Assembly (NCBI GenBank): GCA_045604965.1
Contig: JAZUPB010000044.1
Location: 10,595 to 74,594, forward strand
DNA: 64,000 bases
Direction: 5' to 3'
Origin: JAISGQ01 sp045604965
Lineage (GTDB): Bacteria; Bacillota; Clostridia; Oscillospirales; Acutalibacteraceae
In this document: in pieces, positions 60,854-64,000 of the stretch
Layout of the letters: the number at the start of each line of letters is the position of its first letter
Numbering within the stretch: the first letter of the stretch is position 1
Notes under the pieces: model-generated
What the model was told of the DNA's origin: nothing
The model's input: only the letters and a program-made list of their open reading frames with translations
Database searches by the model: none
Made by a program: the position numbers and the translations under genes

Positions 60854-62125
60854 TCAGAATATAAAGTCAAACTCAAGATCGTAAATGGAAACAGTGTCCT
60901 TTTCTTTTATGCCTGCCTTGACAAGGGCGTCGATAACGCCTGTCTGTGTGAGAACGCGTTCGAAATATGAAAGTGATTCATAATCGTCAAAGTCAATGCG
61001 TCGCATAACGTCAAGCAGCCACTCGCCTTCGACGAAGAATACGCCGTCGTGAACGGTGACCTTAACGGAACGGTCGTTGATGGCAGTGAGATCGGGCTCA
61101 GGCATAGGCTCGGGCTCGTATCTGAGGACAGGGGGAAGAGTGGAGAGCATTTCGGTTATCTTGTTGAGAAGTTCGTCGGTGCCTACGTTTATAGGCGCCA
61201 TAATAGTAAAGCATTCGTAGCCGTTGTCTTTGCAATACTTCTCAAAATCTGCTATCTGCTCGTCGGTTGCAAGGTCAGATTTGTTGGCAGCAACGATCAT
61301 AGGACGCTGTGCAAGATCCTCACTGTAATTGCGAAGCTCTTTATTGATCAGTTCAAAGTCATTTATAGGATCACGGCCTTCACTTCCTGCGACGTCTACA
61401 ACGTGTACAAGAAGTCTGCATCTGTCTACGTGACGCAGAAACTGGTGTCCCAAGCCCAGACCTTCGCTTGCGCCCTCGATAAGTCCGGGAATATCCGCCA
61501 TAACAAAGCTTACGCCTTCGCCGCGCCGAACTACACCGAGGTTTGGTGTGATGGTAGTAAAGTGGTAATTCTTTATCTCCGGCTTTGCTTCGCTGACTGC
61601 AGCAATAAGTGACGATTTTCCGACATTGGGGAAACCTACGAGACCGACATCGGCAAGAAGCTTGAGCTCAAGACGCACCATCATTTCTTCGCCTGCAGTG
61701 CCGGGCTTTGAAAATCTGGGAGCCTGTCTTGTGGGGGTAGCAAAGTGAGTGTTACCCCAGCCTCCTCGTCCGCCTTTTGCAACAATTTTAGGCTCTGCAT
61801 CAGACATATCTGCAATTATTCTGCCTGTTTCATCGTCAAGCACAAGAGTACCCTGCGGAACTTTGATAATAAGATCCTTGCCATTTTTGCCGAAACATCT
61901 GCCGGATCTGCCGTTTTCCCCGTTTTCTGCGGCATATTTTCTCTTGTAACGAAAATCGGAAAGGGTAGAGAGATTGGTATCTACCTGGAAAATAATGTTC
62001 CCGCCTTTGCCGCCGTCACCGCCGTCAGGCCCGCCTGATGCAATATATTTTTCTCTGTGGAAGGAAACAGCACCGTCGCCGCCTTTGCCGGCTTTGATAC
62101 TTATTTTAGCGGTATCTATAAACAT
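60854..62125 (-). CDS. obg: GTPase Obg
   Basis: 423 residues. Gly-rich Obg fold (GKGGDGAVSFHREKYIASGGPDGGDGGKGGN region), G domain with G1 in GFPNVGKSS at about 164-172 and DIPGLIEGA as G3, and a C-terminal OCT domain (about 335-423). Acts in late 50S assembly and stress or sporulation signalling. AAGGAGTGA lies before ATG 62125. mrnC follows after 18 bases. Confidence 0.97.
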   Translation of the reverse strand: MFIDTAKISIKAGKGGDGAVSFHREKYIASGGPDGGDGGKGGNIIFQVDTNLSTLSDFRYKRKYAAENGENGRSGRCFGKNGKDLIIKVPQGTLVLDDETGRIIADMSDAEPKIVAKGGRGGWGNTHFATPTRQAPRFSKPGTAGEEMMVRLELKLLADVGLVGFPNVGKSSLIAAVSEAKPEIKNYHFTTITPNLGVVRRGEGVSFVMADIPGLIEGASEGLGLGHQFLRHVDRCRLLVHVVDVAGSEGRDPINDFELINKELRNYSEDLAQRPMIVAANKSDLATDEQIADFEKYCKDNGYECFTIMAPINVGTDELLNKITEMLSTLPPVLRYEPEPMPEPDLTAINDRSVKVTVHDGVFFVEGEWLLDVMRRIDFDDYESLSYFERVLTQTGVIDALVKAGIKEKDTVSIYDLEFDFIF

Positions 62126-62139
62126 TTTTATATCACTCC

Positions 62140-62949
62140 TTATTTATGAGATATCCAGTGCGCGATATATGGTTTCTCAAAAATATAACCGAGGCTCTCT
62201 GCAATGGAAAGGGATATCTTTGTTGCTGCATCCCAACTGGGATAAAGGTCTCTTTCAAAACATTCAAGAATGAGCCGTGAGACACAGGCTCTTGCAAGCC
62301 CCTGTCTGCGATGCTCGTTTTGAGTATCTATTTCTATCTCAATGCCTTTGCTGTATGCAGAGAAGGAGGAAGCCATACATACTATCTCTCCGTCCTTGAG
62401 CGCGGCAACGCCAAGGGCATTGCTATTTTCAAATTCATCAAAATCTCTGAAGTTTCCAACGCCTTCAATTGACCAGGGGAGATTTTCTGCCATAGAGAAA
62501 AGTTCTCTGTCAATAAATTTCACTTCATATCCGTTGGGAATCATTGAGGCATAGGATTCAATTTTCTTTTTATCAAAGTTGTTGACTGTTTTGCTTGTAG
62601 CATATCGTTCTTCTTCGTTATAGCGTTCCCCAAGAACCTCTTTAATAAGCGCAGACCACTTTTGGTTTTCAGGAACAAGTATCGTACCATCGCCGATAAA
62701 CTCTTCAGGCCAGGCGAGAATAAGCTCTTTTGCACAGGGTGATGAAGGGTCTCCTGCAATAAATGAAAACGCACCGCTGCCTTTTCTGAAACCGCCAAGC
62801 TGAACAACTGCCGCAGTGGGATGCTCTGCATCATCTGCCCAGGCACGTGAGGAATTTCTTCCCTCAAGGCAGGAAATGACAGAGGTATCGTTGGTCCAGG
62901 TGTACAGAGGTCTTAATATGTCTCTGTTTTCTTTAGTAATTTCAATCAT
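62140..62949 (-). CDS. GNAT acetyltransferase
   Basis: 269 residues. The C-terminal half carries a GNAT core (SKGIEIEIDTQNEHRRQGLARACVSRLI, then SLGYIFEK), while the N-terminal half is a helical/beta extension as in the ZmaR-like GNAT group. Substrate unknown. GGAG lies before ATG 62949; obg starts 14 bases after its stop, so it may be the first gene of the obg-mrnC-yitT unit. Confidence 0.78.
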   Translation of the reverse strand: MIEITKENRDILRPLYTWTNDTSVISCLEGRNSSRAWADDAEHPTAAVVQLGGFRKGSGAFSFIAGDPSSPCAKELILAWPEEFIGDGTILVPENQKWSALIKEVLGERYNEEERYATSKTVNNFDKKKIESYASMIPNGYEVKFIDRELFSMAENLPWSIEGVGNFRDFDEFENSNALGVAALKDGEIVCMASSFSAYSKGIEIEIDTQNEHRRQGLARACVSRLILECFERDLYPSWDAATKISLSIAESLGYIFEKPYIAHWISHK

Positions 62950-62982
62950 ACTCTCTTCTCCGATTTACAATGCTAAAATCAC

Positions 62983-63013
62983 GAAAAAACCCGAGGCTAA
63001 AGCCCCGGGTTAT
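62983..63013 (-). terminator. Terminator of the rplU-prp-rpmA operon
   Basis: On the minus strand AACCCGGGGCT pairs with AGCCTCGGGTT, with a single mismatch, followed by T, shortly after the rpmA stop. Confidence 0.85.
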
Positions 63014-63018
63014 CTGCT

Positions 63019-63303
63019 TTACTGCTCGACGGGATAGACACTTGCCTTCTTGCGGTCTCTGCCGAGTCTCTCAAATCTGAGGACGCCGTCGATTTTTGCA
63101 TAGAGGGTATCATCGGAACCGATGCCTACGTTCTCACCCGGATGGATGTGAGTGCCTCTCTGTCTGTAAAGAACGTTGCCAGCGAGAACAAACTGACCGT
63201 CAGCTCTCTTAGCGCCGAGTCTTTTGGATTCAGATTCACGACCGTTCTTGGTGGAACCCATTCCCTTTTTGTGAGCGAACAGCTGTATATTAATCTTCAG
63301 CAT
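63019..63303 (-). CDS. rpmA: 50S ribosomal protein L27 with cleavable N-terminal extension
   Basis: 94 residues. The first nine (MLKINIQLF) are the Firmicutes extension that must be cut off by Prp, exposing A10-H-K-K-G, the end that reaches the peptidyl-transferase centre. The rest (STKNGRESESKRLG, then RGTHIHPGENVGIG) is standard L27. It overlaps prp by 14 bases. Confidence 0.98.
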   Translation of the reverse strand: MLKINIQLFAHKKGMGSTKNGRESESKRLGAKRADGQFVLAGNVLYRQRGTHIHPGENVGIGSDDTLYAKIDGVLRFERLGRDRKKASVYPVEQ

Positions 63304-63628
63304 TATACTGCACCTCCATGTCGTTTAATGTGATGTTATCGCTGTAATCCTCGGCAAGAGACGTAAAATGAAGTCTTAAGCCGTTCAAGATATCAGCGCA
63401 GTGCTCCAGCTCCTCTTCGGGAGCAACGAGCATCATATAGCCTTCATCGACCTCAATATCAGCATCGACGTGAAGAATGTCGGTGATGGTATTGGCAACG
63501 AGATAGGCTGCGGAAGAGAGGGCGGCGCAAAGAACAGCCTCACCCTCCACCTGCGAATCGTCTGCGTGACCGCTCATTTCAAAGCCTGCCAGCAGTTTTC
63601 CGCAATAAAGAAAATTAATTTCAGTCAT
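63290..63628 (-). CDS. prp: Ribosomal-processing cysteine protease Prp
   Basis: 112-residue protease (YsxB) that removes the L27 extension. Catalytic dyad H21 (in SGHAD) and C34 (in VLCAALS) are both in place. Located, as usual, between rplU and rpmA; its ATG overlaps the rplU stop by one base (TAATG), so its synthesis is coupled to L21. Confidence 0.96.
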   Translation of the reverse strand: MTEINFLYCGKLLAGFEMSGHADDSQVEGEAVLCAALSSAAYLVANTITDILHVDADIEVDEGYMMLVAPEEELEHCADILNGLRLHFTSLAEDYSDNITLNDMEVQYNAED

Positions 63629-63936
63629 TATGCGTTGATAGCGGTAATCTGTACCTTAGTGTAGGGCTGTCTGTGACCCTTTCTCTTAGCATAACCCTTC
63701 TTGGGCTTGTAAGTGAAGATGTTGACCTTCTTGCCCTTACCGTTCTTGAGAACCTTAGCGGTTACGCTTGCGGAATCAACATAAGGAGCACCAACGGTGA
63801 TACCGTCGTCAGAACCGAGAGCCATTACCTGGAAGGTAACCTCGTCATCTGCCTGAACATCGAGAAGCTCTACATAGATCTCGTCGCCCTTTTCAACCTT
63901 ATACTGCTTGCCGCCTGTTACGATGATTGCGTACAT
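63628..63936 (-). CDS. rplU: 50S ribosomal protein L21
   Basis: 102 residues with MYAIIVTGGKQYKVEKGD at the start and KPKKGYAKRKGHRQPYTKVQI at the end, standard for L21, which binds 23S rRNA. ATG 63936 is chosen over ATG 63975, which would add 13 atypical residues; AGGTG lies about 10 bases before it. The 64 bases upstream to the window edge may belong to a leader but are too short to judge. Confidence 0.97.
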   Translation of the reverse strand: MYAIIVTGGKQYKVEKGDEIYVELLDVQADDEVTFQVMALGSDDGITVGAPYVDSASVTAKVLKNGKGKKVNIFTYKPKKGYAKRKGHRQPYTKVQITAINA

Positions 63937-64000
63937 TGAGTGTTGCACCTGCCTTATTATCAGTCTCGCTGCCATACTTAGGTGAGCCGAAGCTACTTTG

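Noticed and set aside
63937..64000. L21 leader regulatory RNA upstream of rplU
   Set aside because: Only 64 bases are available and I see no diagnostic structure; the call needs sequence beyond the window.

Overview
The window is a stretch of ordinary, densely coded chromosome from a low-GC Gram-positive bacterium. It carries the complete spoIIIA sporulation operon, a Gram-positive PolC, Mini-RNase III, the Prp protease with an N-terminally extended L27, Shine-Dalgarno sites of the GGAGG type, and a MurE with the meso-DAP signature DNPR. Together these point to an endospore-forming Clostridia lineage. A Ruminococcus/Oscillospiraceae-like organism is my best guess, but that is inference from gene content and was not tested. 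I see no rRNA, tRNA, insertion sequence, prophage or CRISPR array.

Positions 1-14400 hold a division and cell-wall cluster on the plus strand: spoVD/ftsI, murE, murF, mraY, ftsW, murG, murA, ftsQ/divIB and ftsZ, then a DivIVA-like coiled-coil gene behind its own promoter. murB, murC, murD and ftsA are absent from their usual places. Positions 14400-38000 are a mixed region of short transcription units, most bounded by clear intrinsic terminators. It includes a YfcE-type phosphodiesterase, a triad of small unknown genes, a DUF1508 protein, an FAD oxidoreductase, a DUF2975/XRE pair, a thiamine transporter gene under a TPP riboswitch, a 1066-residue PAS/GGDEF protein, an SDR/PP2C unit, an MFS unit, and a nitroreductase-pfkA-acyltransferase-zinc-ribbon unit.

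Positions 38000-51000 run from yebC and a degenerate DegT-family gene into a plus-strand housekeeping run: pyrH, frr, uppS, cdsA, dxr, rseP, ispG, polC. These genes join pyrimidine nucleotide supply, ribosome recycling, undecaprenyl and phospholipid precursor synthesis, the MEP isoprenoid pathway, intramembrane proteolysis and replication. Next is spoIIIAA-AH (51058-55826) behind a sequence that fits a sigma-E promoter. The right end is mostly minus strand: a MarR-controlled hydrolase, an rRNA methyltransferase of the RsmF type, a tiny Asn/Gln-rich protein, GNAT enzymes, a YitT protein, mrnC, obg, and the rplU-prp-rpmA operon.

I did not find a convincing new multi-gene system. The observations most worth a second look are a hairpin that buries the murA ribosome binding site, a DegT-family protein that has lost the PLP lysine, a cyclase sandwiched between apparently related sensor modules, a 95-base spoIIIAA/spoIIIAB overlap, and a compact MarR operator/promoter/terminator nest.
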